DNA from: Methylobacterium sp. Leaf104
GTDB taxonomy: Bacteria > Pseudomonadota > Alphaproteobacteria > Rhizobiales > Beijerinckiaceae
Direction of reading: 5' to 3'
Assembly (NCBI RefSeq): GCF_001422885.1
Contig: NZ_LMMZ01000005.1
Location: forward strand, 62,001-126,000
Length of the DNA: 64,000 nucleotides
Shown here: one piece after another, positions 16,965-28,262 of the stretch
How the letters are laid out: every line of letters begins with the position of its first letter
Position numbering within the stretch: the first letter of the stretch is position 1
Made by a program: the position numbers and the translations under genes
The notes under the pieces: generated by a model
Told to the model about the DNA's origin: nothing
Seen by the model: the letters and a program-made list of their open reading frames with translations, nothing else
The model's database searches: none

Positions 16965-17609
16965 ATGCCAGGCACGCCCCGCGCCGGAATCATTCCGGTG
17001 ACCCCCTTCCAGCAGAACTGCACCCTGATCTGGTCGGACGAGACCAAGGTCGGGGCCGTGGTCGATCCGGGTGGCGACCTCGACCGGATCGAGGCGGCCA
17101 TCGCCGCCCAGGGCATCACCATCGAGAAGATCCTGCTCACCCACGGGCATATCGACCATGCCGGCGGCGCGGCCGAGCTGCGCGAGCGCCTGGGCGTGCC
17201 GATCGAGGGCCCGCACGAGGCCGACCGCTACCTCCTCGACAGCCTGCCGGAGACGGGGGCCAATTACGGCATCGACGGCGCCCGGGTGGTGACGCCCGAC
17301 CGCTGGCTGACCGACGGCGACCTGGTCGAGGTGGGCGGCCTCGCCTTCGACGTCCTGCACGCCCCCGGCCACTCCCCCGGCAGCGTGGTCTTCATGAGCC
17401 GCGACGCGCGCTTCGCTCTGGTGGGCGACGTGGTGTTCAAGGGCTCGGTCGGGCGCACCGACCTGCCCGGCGGCAGCCACGAGCAGCTGATCCGGGCGAT
17501 CAGGGACAAGGTCCTGCCCCTGGGCGACGACGTCGCCTTCATCCCCGGCCACGGCCCCACCAGCACGCTGGGCGAGGAGCGGGTGTCGAACCCCTTCCTG
17601 CAGGATTGA
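16965..17609 (+). CDS. MBL-fold metallo-hydrolase (glyoxalase II-like)
   Basis: A 214-residue cytoplasmic hydrolase of the metallo-beta-lactamase fold. The metal site HxHxDH is seen as LLTHGHIDHAGG (about 53-64), followed by HAPGHSPGS (third His), GDVVFKGSVGRTDLPGG (bridging Asp) and PGHGPTS (final His). This arrangement matches the hydroxyacylglutathione hydrolase/YcbL group. The exact substrate is unknown. Start ATG 16965 fits the family N terminus (IIPVTPFQQNCTL). It lies about 220 bp upstream of gyrB on the same strand. Confidence 0.88.
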   Translation: MPGTPRAGIIPVTPFQQNCTLIWSDETKVGAVVDPGGDLDRIEAAIAAQGITIEKILLTHGHIDHAGGAAELRERLGVPIEGPHEADRYLLDSLPETGANYGIDGARVVTPDRWLTDGDLVEVGGLAFDVLHAPGHSPGSVVFMSRDARFALVGDVVFKGSVGRTDLPGGSHEQLIRAIRDKVLPLGDDVAFIPGHGPTSTLGEERVSNPFLQD

Positions 17610-17716
17610 GTCCCGCCGGGCCCCGTCGGCCGGATCCCGGCGGGGCCTTGACGGGCGGTTAACGCGGACGGGGCATCGTGGTCGCGATCGCGGGCGCCCG
17701 AGCGCCCGAAAACGAT

Positions 17717-17736
17717 GCATTTCCAGTGGGAAATGC
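17717..17736. promoter_or_regulatory. Perfect 8-bp inverted repeat upstream of gyrB
   Basis: GCATTTCC-agtg-GGAAATGC lies 94-113 bp upstream of the gyrB start and is immediately followed by a TATATT hexamer (17738-17743) that could be a -10. It may be an operator or a supercoiling-sensitive cruciform in the gyrB promoter; no known factor is assigned. Confidence 0.45.
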
Positions 17737-17805
17737 TTATATTGCGTGGGTCAAGAAGAAACGCAGGCGGCGGGGGCCCGGCCTGGGCCGGCAAGCCCGG
17801 CCTGA

Positions 17806-20277
<2,472 letters not shown>

Positions 20278-20679
20278 GACCGCGGGCGGCCGTCCCACGC
20301 GGGATCGCCGATCGCGTGCGATTTGCTCCCGGGACGGCTTTGGCTGCCGAGGCCGGCGCCCGCCGAAGGATCGGCTTGCGATGACGGCTCGACCATCGGG
20401 CCTCCGGCGCGTGGCCAGGGCGTGGCCGTGGCCACCGAGGGATCGCGCGTCGCGGACTCGCGCAAACGTGAGGCCGTCGCTTCCAGGGCGATCCCGCCGC
20501 CGCCCGGCGCATAAGGTCCGCGGCGCCTTGATTTTTGATCAGATCGCCTGATTTCGCTCTCGGCCGGATCGCGCAAAAGTTGCTTTTCGTGAGGTGCTGC
20601 GCGCCTCACGCCTCCGTCGGCAGCGGACCGGAGGCCCCGACCCTCCGGTGAAGCCGATCCCGCGCCCAGGGGAATGTTG
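20278..20679. other. 402-bp gyrB-katG intergenic region
   Basis: No gene recognised. The 3' half carries an AT-richer patch (about 20528-20552) and a 7-bp inverted repeat at 20588-20610, so it most likely holds the katG promoter and its regulatory site. No strong terminator for gyrB was found. Confidence 0.5.
20588..20610. promoter_or_regulatory. Inverted repeat upstream of katG
   Basis: Arms CGTGAGG and CCTCACG with a 9-nt spacer end 69 bp before the chosen katG start. The spacing would allow binding by a peroxide regulator or formation of an mRNA hairpin. It does not clearly match an OxyR or Fur-family consensus, so its role is open. Confidence 0.35.
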
Positions 20680-23001
20680 ATGAACACGATGACGACCGAC
20701 AAGACCGACACCGAGTCCTATCCGATGGCGGGCCGGTGCCCGTTCGGAGGCGACCGGATCGGTGGGGCTCTCGGCAGCCGTCCGGCGCTGGAGAACTGGT
20801 ATCCGCACCGCTTGCGGGTCGAGCTCCTGCACCAGAACGGGCTCGCGGCCGATCCGCTCGGGCCGGATTTCGACTATGCCACCGCCTTCGGGACGATCGA
20901 CCTCGCGGCGCTCAAGAGCGACATCAAGCAGTTCCTGACCTCGTCGGTGTCGTGGTGGCCGTCCGACTACGGCAATTACGGACCGCAGATGATCCGCATG
21001 GCCTGGCACTCGGCCGGCACCTACCGGATCGCGGACGGGCGCGGCGGCGCCGGCACCGGGATGCAGCGCTTCGCGCCGATCTCGAGCTGGTGGGACAACG
21101 GCAACACCGACAAGTCGCGCCGCCTCCTGCAGCCGATCAAGCACAAGTACGGCAACGCCCTCTCCTGGGCCGACCTGATGGTGCTGACCGGCAACTGCGC
21201 CCTGGAGATCATGGGCCTGCCGACCTACGGATTCGCCGGCGGGCGCCTCGACGCCTGGGAGGCGGACAACGCCACCTACTGGGGTCCCGAGGTCGTCGAG
21301 ATGGGCACGGTCTCGAGCTTCGACGAGATGGTCAATCGCGACCAGCGCTGGCGCGGCCAAAACGGCGACGCCGAGTACGACCTGGAGAACCCGCTCGCCG
21401 CCTCCCACCAGTCGCTGATCTACGTGAACCCCGAGGGACCCTACGCGAACGGCGACCCGCAGGGCTCGGCCAACGACATCCGGGTGACCTTCACCCGCAT
21501 GGCCATGAACGACGAGGAGACCGTGGCGCTCATCGCGGGCGGCCACGCCTTCGGCAAGAGCCATGGCATGACCCCCGCCAAGGAGATCGGGCCGCCGCCG
21601 GAGATGGCGCCGATGGAGGCGATGGGTCTCGGCTGGCACAACCCGAAGGGTGCGGGTTCGGGCAAGGACACCATGACCAACGGCATCGAGGGCAGCTGGA
21701 CCCCCGATCCGACCCGGTGGGACAACGCCTATCTGGAGAACCTCTTCAGGTTCGACTGGGAGCAGACCAAGAGCCCCGCCGGCGCCCTGCAATGGACCCC
21801 GAAGGATCCGGACGCGCCCAAGACCCCCGACGCCCATGTCGCCGGCCAGATGCATCCCCTCATGATGATGACCTCCGACATCGCCCTGAAGGTCGATCCG
21901 GAATACCGCAAGGTCTGCGAGAAGTTCCTCGGCGACTTCGACGCCTTCACGCAGGCCTTCTCCAAGGCGTGGTACAAGCTCACCCACCGCGACATGGGAC
22001 CCAAGCACCGCTACCTCGGCCCGGAGGTTACGATCGAGGACGGGCTGCTGTGGCAGGACCCGATCCCCGATGCCGCCTATGCGCCGATCGGCGGGGCCGA
22101 GATCGCCGCCCTGAAGCAGGCGATCCTGGCCACGAACCTTCCGATCTCGGACCTGGCCTTCACGGCCTTCTCGGCGGCCTCGACCTACCGCGACAGCGAC
22201 AAGCGCGGCGGCGCCAATGGCGGGCGGCTCGCCCTCGCCCCGCAGAAGGACTGGGCCGTCAACCGCCGGGCCGCGCCCGTGGTCGAGGCGTTGCGCGGTG
22301 TCATGGCCGCGTTCAACGCCGGGCGGAGCGACGGCAGGCAGGTCTCGCTCGCCGACCTCATCGTGCTCGCCGGCTGCGCCGCCGTGGAGAAGGCGGCCAG
22401 GGATGCCGGGGTCGAGGCGCAGGTGCCGTTCACGCCCGGCCGGGTCGACACCACCCAGGACCTGACCGACATCGAGATGTTCCAGTGGCTGAGGCCCGTC
22501 GTCGATGGCTTCCGCAACTACGTCGATGACGGGTTCGGGGCGATGGCCCAGCGCCTGTCCCCGGAGGAGATGTTCCTCGACAAGGCCAATCTCTTGACCT
22601 TGACCGCGCCGGAATGGGTGGTGCTGACCGGCGGCCTGCGGGCCCTCAACGCCAACCACGACGGGTCGAACCGGGGCATCTTCACCGACCGGGTGGGCGT
22701 GCTGACGACGGACTTCTTCCGCAACCTGACCGACACGAACCTGGTCTGGGAGAAGACCGATGCGACGGGCACGTCCTTCGCCCTCAAGGACCGCGACACC
22801 GGCCAGGCGAAGTTCGAGGCCACGCGCAACGATCTCGTCTTCGGATCGAACGCGCAGCTGCGCAACATCGCCGATGCCTATGCCGGCAGCGACGGCCAGG
22901 CCCGGTTCGTGGCGGATTTCGTCCGGGTCTGGGACAAGGTGATGATGCTCGACCGGTTCGACGTCAGGGGCCACCGGCGCTCCGGGCCGATGGCGGCCTG
23001 A
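20680..23001 (+). CDS. katG: Catalase-peroxidase
   Basis: A 773-residue haem enzyme that removes hydrogen peroxide. The distal site [13 protein letters not shown] holds Arg106, Trp109 and His110; the proximal haem ligand is His289 in [10 protein letters not shown]. The residues of the Trp-Tyr-Met covalent adduct are all present (Trp109, Tyr248 in YVNPEGP, Met274 in RMAMND), with the usual 26-residue Tyr-Met spacing, so full catalase activity is expected. The proximal motif is HAFGKSHG rather than the common HTFGKTHG. ATG 20680 was preferred over ATG 20674 because AGGGG lies 7 nt upstream. Both domains of the duplicated peroxidase fold are intact. Confidence 0.97.
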   Translation: MNTMTTDKTDTESYPMAGRCPFGGDRIGGALGSRPALENWYPHRLRVELLHQNGLAADPLGPDFDYATAFGTIDLAALKSDIKQFLTSSVSWWPSDYGNYGPQMIRMAWHSAGTYRIADGRGGAGTGMQRFAPISSWWDNGNTDKSRRLLQPIKHKYGNALSWADLMVLTGNCALEIMGLPTYGFAGGRLDAWEADNATYWGPEVVEMGTVSSFDEMVNRDQRWRGQNGDAEYDLENPLAASHQSLIYVNPEGPYANGDPQGSANDIRVTFTRMAMNDEETVALIAGGHAFGKSHGMTPAKEIGPPPEMAPMEAMGLGWHNPKGAGSGKDTMTNGIEGSWTPDPTRWDNAYLENLFRFDWEQTKSPAGALQWTPKDPDAPKTPDAHVAGQMHPLMMMTSDIALKVDPEYRKVCEKFLGDFDAFTQAFSKAWYKLTHRDMGPKHRYLGPEVTIEDGLLWQDPIPDAAYAPIGGAEIAALKQAILATNLPISDLAFTAFSAASTYRDSDKRGGANGGRLALAPQKDWAVNRRAAPVVEALRGVMAAFNAGRSDGRQVSLADLIVLAGCAAVEKAARDAGVEAQVPFTPGRVDTTQDLTDIEMFQWLRPVVDGFRNYVDDGFGAMAQRLSPEEMFLDKANLLTLTAPEWVVLTGGLRALNANHDGSNRGIFTDRVGVLTTDFFRNLTDTNLVWEKTDATGTSFALKDRDTGQAKFEATRNDLVFGSNAQLRNIADAYAGSDGQARFVADFVRVWDKVMMLDRFDVRGHRRSGPMAA

Positions 23002-23007
23002 GAGACG

Positions 23008-23032
23008 GGGGTCGCGGGCTGCCCGCGACCCC
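23008..23032 (+). terminator. Hairpin terminator after katG
   Basis: A perfect 11-bp stem GGGGTCGCGGG/CCCGCGACCCC with a 3-nt loop begins 6 bp after the katG stop. No T-run follows, as is common for terminators in very GC-rich genomes. Confidence 0.6.
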
Positions 23033-23324
23033 ATCCCGCCGCCCGGAGGCACCCGCTTCCGGGTTCTCGCGGCCCCTGGATGCGAGATGCCGTCGGGCCT
23101 TTGCGGCAACACGAACCCGCGGATCCGGGCCGTCGGGGTGCGCCGAGATCTCGGCGGGTTCCCGACGATCCGTCGAGATTGCATGCGACACCCGTCATCG
23201 TCGGGGACGCGCGTCGCTTGTCTCCATCCCCGCCGATGGCGAATAAGGACGGCAGGCAGGTCGCCTTCGAGCCGCGCAGTGTCTTGTGCGACGCCATGAT
23301 CATCGAACGACGGAGCTGTTCGCG

Positions 23325-23975
23325 ATGAATTCCCGCCGGATCACGCTCTACCATGCGCCGCGCACCCGCTCGTCGGGTGTCCTGGCCCTGCTGGAGGAGC
23401 TCGGGGCCGACTACGGGCTCCGCACCCTCGACCTGAAGGCGGGCGAACACCGCGCACCCGCGTTCCTCGCGGTCAATCCGCTCGGCAAGGTGCCGGCGAT
23501 CGTGCACGGCGACGTGGTCGTGACCGAGCAGGCGGCGATCGTCATCTACCTCGCCGACCTCTACCCCGAGGCGAAGCTCGCCCCGGCGCTCGACGACCCC
23601 CTGCGCGGTCCCTACCTGCGCTGGCTCGCCTTCCACGGCGCCTCCTTCGAACCCGCGATCGTCGATCGCGCCATGACGCGCGATCCGGGACCTCCGGCGA
23701 TGTCGCCGTATGGCAGCTACGACGCCGTGATGGACGCGCTGACGGCGCAGCTTCGCCGGGGACCCTACCTGTTCGGCAAGCGGTTCACGGCCGCCGACGT
23801 CCTCTGGGCGACGGCCCTCGACTGGACGACGCGCCGGAAGCTCGTGCCGCCGAACCTCGAATTGCTGCGGTATGTCGAGCGCTTCCGCACCCGGTCCGCC
23901 ATCGTCCGGGCCGAGGCGATCGACGAGAGGCTCGCCCGAGACCTCGAGGGCGAGATCGAGCACCGCACCGGTTAG
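23325..23975 (+). CDS. Glutathione S-transferase family protein
   Basis: A 216-residue cytosolic protein with an N-terminal thioredoxin-like domain (ITLYHAPRTRSSGVLALLEELG, NPLGKVPAIVHGDVVVTEQAAI, the latter giving the glutathione-binding cis-Pro and Glu/Gln-Ala) and a C-terminal all-helical domain (about 85-205). Ser residues near position 15 could activate glutathione. Start ATG 23325 has CGGAG 9 nt upstream. It follows katG on the same strand by about 320 bp, so a shared oxidative-stress theme is possible, but it is probably a separate transcript. Substrate unknown. Confidence 0.85.
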   Translation: MNSRRITLYHAPRTRSSGVLALLEELGADYGLRTLDLKAGEHRAPAFLAVNPLGKVPAIVHGDVVVTEQAAIVIYLADLYPEAKLAPALDDPLRGPYLRWLAFHGASFEPAIVDRAMTRDPGPPAMSPYGSYDAVMDALTAQLRRGPYLFGKRFTAADVLWATALDWTTRRKLVPPNLELLRYVERFRTRSAIVRAEAIDERLARDLEGEIEHRTG

Positions 23976-24105
23976 GGATTGCGGTGGCCCGCCCGTCGGA
24001 CAGCCCGACAGGCGCGCGCTTCGATCGCGCGCTCGAAGGTGGGCGGTCGACAGGGTCGCCGCAGGCGTCCGCCCGGATTGTCGGCCGCGACCGCTGTCGG
24101 TCCGG

Positions 24106-24870
24106 CTAGGACGCGCTCGTGAAGAACGTGGCGTATCCGTCCGCGTGGACGCGATCGAGATGCGCCCGATAGGCGGCGTAAGCCGGCTCGTGCGGAGCGA
24201 CGCGGCCGTAGCGGAGTTCGGCCGCGTCGCGCTCCGGCAGCAGGGCGAGCGGTGCCGATGCGGGCGTGAGCTGGGTCCCGCGGCCCGCGTGCAGGGTGGT
24301 CAGGATCCCGTACATTTCGCCGCGGATATTGGGACGGCACAACACCGCCAGACGATGCTGCCCGTGCCAGTTGGTGACCAGGTAGATCATGCCGGATTGG
24401 CTCGGGACGGCGACACTGCCGGATTGTGCGAACGGCGCATCGATCCGCTCGGCCTCGCGGAACACCAGGCGCGCGCTGTCGGCATCCCAGGCGATCTCGG
24501 TCCGGTAGGCGAAGATCACGCCCGCCGTCTCGAAGGAGGGGCGCAGGGTGAGGTACCGGCCCTCCAGCCAGGCCACGCCCTGCCGCGCGTAGGCCCCGAG
24601 TTCGTCGGGGGCGTGACGGGGCGGTTCCGAGGCCGGTGCCTGCCCCGCCGGCTGGCGCAGGGATTGGCCAAGCGCTTCCTCCAGCCGGATCGTGGTTGCG
24701 AGGGTGAACGGCCGGCGGCCGGCGAGCGCTTTCTCCAGGGTCGAGAGGCTGATCCGGGCCTCTTCGGCCAGTGTCTGCCGGGAGATGCGCCGGCGGGCCA
24801 GCGCCTCGCGCACGATCTGGGCAATGGCGCGGCTCTGCGCCTCGGACAGTTCGACATCGCTCACGGACAT
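24106..24870 (-). CDS. HTH-domain protein with unknown C-terminal domain
   Basis: A 254-residue protein. An XRE-like HTH lies at about 10-60 (ISRQTLAEEARISLSTLEKALAGRR), followed by a linker and a 150-residue mostly beta C-terminal domain (EGRYLTLRPSFETAGVIFAYRTEI, then IYLVTNWHGQHRLAVLCRP) that I could not assign. Start ATG 24870 (MSVSDVEL) is preferred over a longer reading to 24924. It lies 86 bp downstream of the class GN sortase gene on the same strand, so it may be the third gene of the sortase operon, or an unrelated one-component sensor. Confidence 0.75.
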   Translation of the reverse strand: MSVSDVELSEAQSRAIAQIVREALARRRISRQTLAEEARISLSTLEKALAGRRPFTLATTIRLEEALGQSLRQPAGQAPASEPPRHAPDELGAYARQGVAWLEGRYLTLRPSFETAGVIFAYRTEIAWDADSARLVFREAERIDAPFAQSGSVAVPSQSGMIYLVTNWHGQHRLAVLCRPNIRGEMYGILTTLHAGRGTQLTPASAPLALLPERDAAELRYGRVAPHEPAYAAYRAHLDRVHADGYATFFTSAS

Positions 24871-24956
24871 GGCTCGCGCAGGCTCGACCCGCACAGATCC
24901 GCACGAAACCGCACATTTGCGCAAGGGCGGCCAAGCCGGTCATCCCCGCCGACCCA

Positions 24957-25565
24957 TCAGGGACGCCCCGCCTCCTGCACCAAGGCGGTTTCCACGATCA
25001 GCCGCAGCGGGCCGGCCTGCAGCGCCTCCAGGGGCCAGCAGGTGACGAGGTCGAGATGCCGGCCGGGGGCCTGCGGGTCGATGCCCGAGGCATCCCAGCG
25101 CGCCACCCGCGTGCCGGTGACGCGGAAGAGCCGGGTTCGGCCGTCCCGGCCCGTCACCACCACCGGATCGCCGGGACCGAGCCGACCCAGCCCCGCGAAC
25201 TGCGTGTCGCGGTGCGCGGCGAAGACCGCGGTGCCGGGTGCGCCAGCCTCCGGGGTGCCGTCCAGATGGCCGGGGCCGAAGGCCAGGGCCTGCCCGCTCC
25301 CGCCTCGCAGGACCACGAAGCTGCGGCCCAGGACGGTGAGCCGGGCGACGGGCTCGGTATCGGCCCAGGGCCAGGGCCGGGCGGGCCGCCCCGAGGCCAG
25401 GCTGCGGGCGAAGGCACGCTCCAGCAGCCCCTGCGCCAGGGCGGCCTTGGCGGGGATCCAGGCGGCCTGCACCGTCAGCCCGAGGCCCGCGAGGGTGAGG
25501 AGGGCCGCGAGGGCCCTCCGCAGTCCGGTTCCGAGGCGACGGCTCGTCGCGCGGCGGCGGCTCAT
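24957..25565 (-). CDS. Class GN sortase
   Basis: A 202-residue transpeptidase of the class GN sortases, the Gram-negative sortase type. An N-terminal membrane anchor (about 17-36) is followed by the catalytic domain, with His118 (FAAHRDTQF), Cys176 (LDLVTCWPLE) and Arg188 (GPLRL) forming the sortase triad. It should cleave the LPQTG signal of the VIT/vWA protein encoded just upstream. The start ATG at 25565 lies in the first copy of a 62-bp tandem duplication; it overlaps by ATGA the stop of a 21-codon micro-ORF. What the enzyme attaches its substrate to in a Gram-negative envelope is not known for this family. Confidence 0.9.
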   Translation of the reverse strand: MSRRRATSRRLGTGLRRALAALLTLAGLGLTVQAAWIPAKAALAQGLLERAFARSLASGRPARPWPWADTEPVARLTVLGRSFVVLRGGSGQALAFGPGHLDGTPEAGAPGTAVFAAHRDTQFAGLGRLGPGDPVVVTGRDGRTRLFRVTGTRVARWDASGIDPQAPGRHLDLVTCWPLEALQAGPLRLIVETALVQEAGRP

Positions 25566-25642
25566 CGGAGGTCCCCGGTCCGCAGTCCGGTTCCGAGGCG
25601 ACGGCTCGTCGCGCGGCGGCGGCTCATCGGAGGTCCCCGGTC
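25519..25642. repeat. Perfect 62-bp tandem duplication at sortase-substrate junction
   Basis: Positions 25519-25580 and 25581-25642 are identical, and the sequence diverges right after. Each copy spans the end of the LPQTG-protein gene, a stop/start overlap (TGA within ATGA) and the first codons of the sortase. Because 62 is not a multiple of three, the ATG in copy two (25627) cannot read into the sortase; it runs into the TGA of copy one. Confidence 0.95.
25562..25627 (-). CDS. Micro-ORF (21 codons) created by the 62-bp duplication
   Basis: The frame runs from ATG 25627 to TGA 25562. It encodes MSRRRATSRRLGTGLR (the sortase N terminus) followed by TGDLR (the C terminus of the LPQTG protein). 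Its start overlaps the upstream stop by ATGA and its stop overlaps the sortase start by ATGA, so ribosomes could pass from gene to micro-ORF to sortase by coupling. The peptide itself probably has no function. Confidence 0.6.
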   Translation of the reverse strand: MSRRRATSRRLGTGLRTGDLR

Positions 25643-27786
25643 CGCAGACCGGCGCACAGCAGCAGGCCCATGAGGGCGAGGAGCAGACCCAGACCAAGCT
25701 GCGCGAGGATCCCGGCCCCGGTTTGCGGCAGGTCGACGGCCGCGCCGTCGGCGCCGATCGGCACGATCCGGGCCGCCCCGTCGTCGGCGGGCTCCGCGCC
25801 GGGCCGGTCCGTGCCGAATACCTTGGCGAAGTCCCAGCCCGCCGGCAGGTTCAGCGGCAGGTCGGCGGCGACGAGGGGGGTGCCCGGTGCCCGGCGCGGG
25901 GTGGCGTCGACCGCCACGAGGCTGGTCAGGCGCGTCGTCAGGCCGTGCTCCAGGGCGAGGGCCAGGATGGCGGCGTCGGCCGTGTCCGGGCCGAGGCGCC
26001 CGGTGATGCGCGCCGTCTCGGTCCCGCCGATCCGGGAGCGCGCCCAGACCTTGGAGATACCGGCGCCCGCGCCCGCCTCGGCGAGCGGCAGCGTCCGGCT
26101 CCAGGCCCGGCCACCCACCCGGCCCGCGACGGTCACGGTCCCCTGGGCTTCCCCCGGCAGGCGCGCGGCGAAGACCAGCGGCTCGCCGCGGTACAGGTCG
26201 GGAAGCGCGCCCGGCGTCACCGCGACGCCCGGGACCGAGAAGGTCGCGGTCAGGTCGGTGACGGCGGGGGATTCGAGCTTCTCGTAGAGCGCGCGGGTCC
26301 GCTCCCCGACCTGCGCGAGGTCGCGGATCTCCGTGAAGCTGCCGCGCCCGATCTCGGCGGCGTGGCGCATCAGGTGGCCGTTGGGCGCCGAGCCGATGCC
26401 GACCATGAACAGGCGCGAGCGCCCGAGATGCGCGTGGATCGCCGCGAAGATCCGCTCCTCGTCACCGACGGCGCCGTCGGTCAGGAACACGACCTGGCGC
26501 ACGCGCCCGTCCTCCGGGTGGGGATCGGCCAGGGCCGCCTCGAGCGGGGCCAGCATCTCGGTGCCGCCGCGCGCCTCCAGGGCGGCGACGAAGCGCTCGG
26601 CCTCCGCCAGGGCATCCGGCGTCGCCGGGACGGGCTCGGGATGCAGCGCGTCCCAGGTGTCGTCGAAGCGGATGACGTTGACGCGGTCCTGCGGGGTCAG
26701 GCGGCGGAGGCCGGCCAGCAGCCCGGCCTTGGCCTGCCGCATCGAGGCGCCGGACATCGAGCCGGAATTGTCGATGACGAAGGTGACGTCGCGCATCGGC
26801 CTGGTCGCCGCGTCGGGCCCGGTCTCCGGCGGGTTCACGGCGGCCAGCAGATAGGTGCGGCCGGCGACGGTCTCGCGGAACAGGCCGAGGCCGGGCATCC
26901 GGCTGGGGACCGGCGCCCAGGTCAGCTCGAGGTCGCGGTCGGCCGGCACGACGCCGTCGGCCAGGGTGACGGTCCGGGCCTCCGGACCCGCCTCGGTCAC
27001 GCGGATCGCGTGGGTCGCGCTGCGAAGGCTGCCGACGGCGAAGCCCGCCCGGAGCCGCACCGTGACGGCGACGGGATTGGTCGGGCGGGAGACCGACGGG
27101 TCGAGCACCGGCGGGCTGATCCGGGCGCGATCGGGAACCGGGTCGCGGGCCGCCTCGGCCACGCCGTCGAGGGAGACCGCGTCCAGCGCGGCGGGGGCGG
27201 AATTGTAGCGGGGCGCGACCACCAGGGGCAGGCGCAGCATCCGCGTCTCGCCGGAGACCGGGATCGTCTGCTGATAGGTGATCTGGACCAGCACCGTCTC
27301 GCCGGGGCCGATATTGGCGACCGCGTTGGTGAAGATGTTGGGCCGCGCCTGCGCGGTCAGGGCCGCCGATTGCCCGGCCGCCTTCGCGGCCTCGTAGGCG
27401 CGCTTGGCCGCCGCCCGCTCGCGGATGTCGGCGACGATCACCCGGGAACCGACGACGAGCTTCATGCCGTCCAAGGCCGCGTCCTCCGGCAGGGGATACA
27501 CGTAGGTGCCCTCGACCCAGTCCGCACCGGTGTTGCGGAAGGCCTGGGTGACGACGGCCCGGGCGGTCGGGCCGCTGACATCGACGCTGATGTCGGTCGC
27601 GAGCTGGACGGCCTCGGCCGGCGCGCCGCCGGCCGACCCGCGCAGCGTCAGGCCGCCCCGGGTCGGCCCCGGCGACGCCTGGGCCGAGGCGACCAGGACG
27701 AGGAGCGCCAGCAGCGCGAGGAAGAGCGGCGACGGCGCGGCGTTGCGGGGGAGCTCGACCGCGGATCGTGGCGAAGAGAACGGCAT
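25624..27786 (-). CDS. Sortase target protein with VIT and vWA domains and LPQTG signal
   Basis: A 720-residue exported protein. The N-terminal signal/anchor is at about residues 18-42. A VIT (inter-alpha-trypsin-like) domain spans roughly 60-190, with YVYPLPEDAALDGMKLVVG. The vWA domain is at about 330-500 with MIDAS motif VIDNSGSMSG, LTDGAVGDEE and GIGSAPNGHLM. A long C-terminal region follows, ending in LPQTG (686-690), a hydrophobic helix and a short tail with Arg, a complete sortase sorting signal. This architecture is the known marine proteobacterial sortase target protein type. ATG 27786 has a perfect AGGAGG 8 nt upstream. The adjacent class GN sortase should process it. Confidence 0.92.
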   Translation of the reverse strand: MPFSSPRSAVELPRNAAPSPLFLALLALLVLVASAQASPGPTRGGLTLRGSAGGAPAEAVQLATDISVDVSGPTARAVVTQAFRNTGADWVEGTYVYPLPEDAALDGMKLVVGSRVIVADIRERAAAKRAYEAAKAAGQSAALTAQARPNIFTNAVANIGPGETVLVQITYQQTIPVSGETRMLRLPLVVAPRYNSAPAALDAVSLDGVAEAARDPVPDRARISPPVLDPSVSRPTNPVAVTVRLRAGFAVGSLRSATHAIRVTEAGPEARTVTLADGVVPADRDLELTWAPVPSRMPGLGLFRETVAGRTYLLAAVNPPETGPDAATRPMRDVTFVIDNSGSMSGASMRQAKAGLLAGLRRLTPQDRVNVIRFDDTWDALHPEPVPATPDALAEAERFVAALEARGGTEMLAPLEAALADPHPEDGRVRQVVFLTDGAVGDEERIFAAIHAHLGRSRLFMVGIGSAPNGHLMRHAAEIGRGSFTEIRDLAQVGERTRALYEKLESPAVTDLTATFSVPGVAVTPGALPDLYRGEPLVFAARLPGEAQGTVTVAGRVGGRAWSRTLPLAEAGAGAGISKVWARSRIGGTETARITGRLGPDTADAAILALALEHGLTTRLTSLVAVDATPRRAPGTPLVAADLPLNLPAGWDFAKVFGTDRPGAEPADDGAARIVPIGADGAAVDLPQTGAGILAQLGLGLLLALMGLLLCAGLRTGDLR

Positions 27787-28262
27787 CGGGGAAACCTCCT
27801 GCGCCGGCGGATCGGGGCCGGCTCGCCGCTGAAGCTCCCGCGCCGGCCTCTCCGCCACCACGAGAAACTTCGCCCTTTCCCGGGCCGGAACCGCACCCGC
27901 CCGCCGCGCCCGGGCGGATCTGTGCGGGGCCGGTGCGGCGCCGTACGCCCCCCGGCGCTCCCCGGCGGACCGCGCCATCCGCGTCCGGGTCGTCCGCATC
28001 CGGAACACGAGCGATCGACGACGGCGGCCGAGCCCCCGGGCCGGCTCCGGTCCTGCGGCCACGACCGGCTGCCCTGGAGGTGGACCTCGTCCTGCCGGGA
28101 TGTCATCGATCGAGCGATGCGACGCGCCGAAGGGCGCCCGGCCCGGATGCGGAGCGATCCGACCCACGGCATCATCGGGATCGGCCGCTTCCTTCGGGGG
28201 CGGGCCATGGCGCGGCGGCGGCGACGGGACGATCGTCGGGCCTGACGACGATGGAGCAAGCG
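27787..28262. other. 476-bp divergent intergenic region
   Basis: No gene recognised. It separates the sortase-target operon (minus) from the PEP mutase/isocitrate lyase-family gene (plus) and must contain both promoters. Frames here are open by composition only. No clear palindrome found. Confidence 0.45.

Noticed and set aside
20539..23184. An 881-codon frame antisense to katG
   Set aside because: Shadow of katG for the same reasons; katG residues are all intact on the plus strand.
25519..25642. Tandem 62-bp repeat considered as the start of a CRISPR-like or satellite array
   Set aside because: Only two copies, contiguous with no spacers, and lying inside coding sequence; it is a simple duplication.
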